Assembly (NCBI GenBank): GCA_023266455.1
Contig: JAHFQD010000110.1
Coordinates: 1-6,622 of the forward strand
DNA from: Candidatus Muproteobacteria bacterium
Lineage (GTDB): Bacteria > Pseudomonadota > Gammaproteobacteria > Acidiferrobacterales > Sulfurifustaceae
DNA length: 6,622 nt
Direction: 5' to 3'
Under the pieces are notes generated by a model that did no database searches, was not told where the DNA came from, and worked only from the letters and a program-made list of their open reading frames with translations. This document shows, piece by piece, positions 5,726 to 6,622 of this stretch; positions within the stretch are counted from its first letter, which is position 1; the number at the start of each line of letters is the position of its first letter. A program made the translations under genes and the position numbers.

Positions 5726-6499
5726 TTACTGCGAGCGTGTAGCGGACGAAGTCTCGGCGTCGCGCGCGGCGGCGACTCGCTGTTGGAAGACGGCGATTTC
5801 GTGATCCATACCGAGTTTGAACTTGGCGTTGCAATACTTAAGCAGCGGCAAGAATCGCAGCACGAGACTCAAAGCGTGCGGCGCGAAGCTGGCGGTTTTG
5901 AGGCCGCGCAGAATCGCGAAGCCGCTATCGATATGATGCAACGCCATTTCGACCGTGCCCGGACCGGTGTCGGCAATGGTTACTGGGGTCTCATTGGCAG
6001 CCGACTTAGTCTCTGGCGCCGGCGTGGCTGGCGCCATCGGCGGAGCGCCGGTGGACGCGCGGTATTCGCTAACCTGCTTCTGCACGCACGAGAGCAACTG
6101 ATTAGCGTTGAACGGTTTCAGAATGAAGTCGTTGGCGCCGCATGCGTACGCGCGATCACGCGTAATTTCATCCTCGGCGCTCGTGATCACGACGATCGGG
6201 AGTTCGCGCAACCCTGGGTCTTCGACCGCGCGGATTTTACAGATCAGACCATAGCCGTCCAGCTCAGGCATCTCGATATCGCTGATGATGAGCTCCACCT
6301 TACTGTTCTGGCGCAATATGCTCCAACCGGCCGCGCCGTTCTCGGCCTCGAGCACGTTATACATCTGCTTCAGAACGCTCATGATGGTACGGCGTATTAC
6401 CCGCGAATCGTCGACAACCAATACCCACGGCCGTTGGTCGTCGTCCGGTTTCGCATTGATCGAAGCTTGTATTACGGCTTCCGTCGGTTCTGGCTGCAT
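5726..6499 (-). CDS. CheY-like response regulator with an unrecognised C-terminal domain
   Basis: This 257-residue cytoplasmic protein has a receiver domain at about 25-145. The acidic pair is D30-D31 (VLVVDDSR), the phospho-acceptor is D74 (IISDIEMPELDGYG), the switch Thr is T106 (VVITSAED) and the conserved Lys is K128 (LKPF), so the domain looks functional. A flexible Pro/Ala-rich linker follows (about 150-175). Residues about 178-246 look helical (VEMALHHIDSGFAILRGL, LSLVLRFLPLLKYC, EIAVFQQRVAAA) and match no DNA-binding, GGDEF, EAL or HD-type output domain I know. A protein-interaction role is possible but only inferred. No kinase, chemotaxis or other signalling gene is next to it. ATG 6499 is used for lack of a better start; no clear ribosome site precedes it, and the first 24 residues are outside the domain. 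Confidence 0.92.
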   Translation of the reverse strand: MQPEPTEAVIQASINAKPDDDQRPWVLVVDDSRVIRRTIMSVLKQMYNVLEAENGAAGWSILRQNSKVELIISDIEMPELDGYGLICKIRAVEDPGLRELPIVVITSAEDEITRDRAYACGANDFILKPFNANQLLSCVQKQVSEYRASTGAPPMAPATPAPETKSAANETPVTIADTGPGTVEMALHHIDSGFAILRGLKTASFAPHALSLVLRFLPLLKYCNAKFKLGMDHEIAVFQQRVAAARDAETSSATRSQ

Positions 6500-6622
6500 A
6501 CAAAGAACACAGCAAATAGCGGACCAATACGCGGTTTATATAAAACTAATCGGGAAATTCTGTGCGGACGACGGCCCTGGTCCGGTGAGCATAGGCAGAT
6601 GACCACGGGGAAAAGGTGGATC
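6500..6622. other. Upstream region of the response regulator gene
   Basis: No gene is supported in these 123 nt at the window edge. A perfect 10-bp palindrome, TTTATATAAA at 6535-6544, lies about 36 nt before the ATG and would suit a minus-strand -10 element, but the region about 17 nt further upstream (ACAGAA) is a poor -35. Confidence 0.3.

Overview
The window looks like chromosomal DNA of a Gram-negative bacterium, most likely a gammaproteobacterium, though this placement is tentative. The clues are an RHS-type polymorphic toxin with a proteobacterial-style core, a secreted protein with a Sec signal peptide, AGGAG-type ribosome binding sites, and a palindromic REP/MITE-like intergenic repeat built on GTGGGCTGCGCCCAC, a type familiar from proteobacterial genomes. 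GC is about 50-60 % in most genes and falls to about 38 % in the immunity gene by hand count.

Region 1 (1-2191, plus strand) is a contact-dependent toxin module. It holds the 3' end of a large RHS/YD-repeat gene whose start lies upstream of the window. The order is YD repeats, the HTDHLN...PRLATN segment, the RHS core ending in a SDPIG motif, and then a short variable tip that should be the toxin. Four bases after its stop is a small AT-rich gene that looks like a DUF4279 protein and is the probable cognate immunity gene. It carries an unusual Lys/Arg-rich tail.

Region 2 (2254-5305, minus strand, convergent with region 1) is a run of six co-directional housekeeping or accessory genes. In transcription order they are a SnoaL/NTF2-like protein, a TfoX N-terminal-domain protein, a secreted two-cysteine protein, a membrane-anchored thioredoxin-like hypothetical protein, a DUF4287 protein and an aldo-keto reductase. 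Gaps are 19 to 148 nt. The largest gap holds a perfect 22-bp inverted repeat that may end transcription of the first three genes or mark a mobile palindromic element. A 7-bp hairpin lies between the convergent immunity and aldo-keto reductase genes.

Region 3 (5306-5725) is a 420-nt non-coding stretch with another copy of the palindromic repeat, a shorter remnant and an AT-rich palindrome upstream of the SnoaL-like gene.

Region 4 (5726-6622, minus strand) encodes a CheY-like response regulator with a Pro/Ala linker and a C-terminal domain I do not recognise; no histidine kinase is visible. The final 123 nt hold its upstream region and no supported gene.

The most noteworthy content is the toxin-tip/immunity pair. 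The RHS scaffold is well known, but I cannot assign the tip to a named toxin family with confidence.
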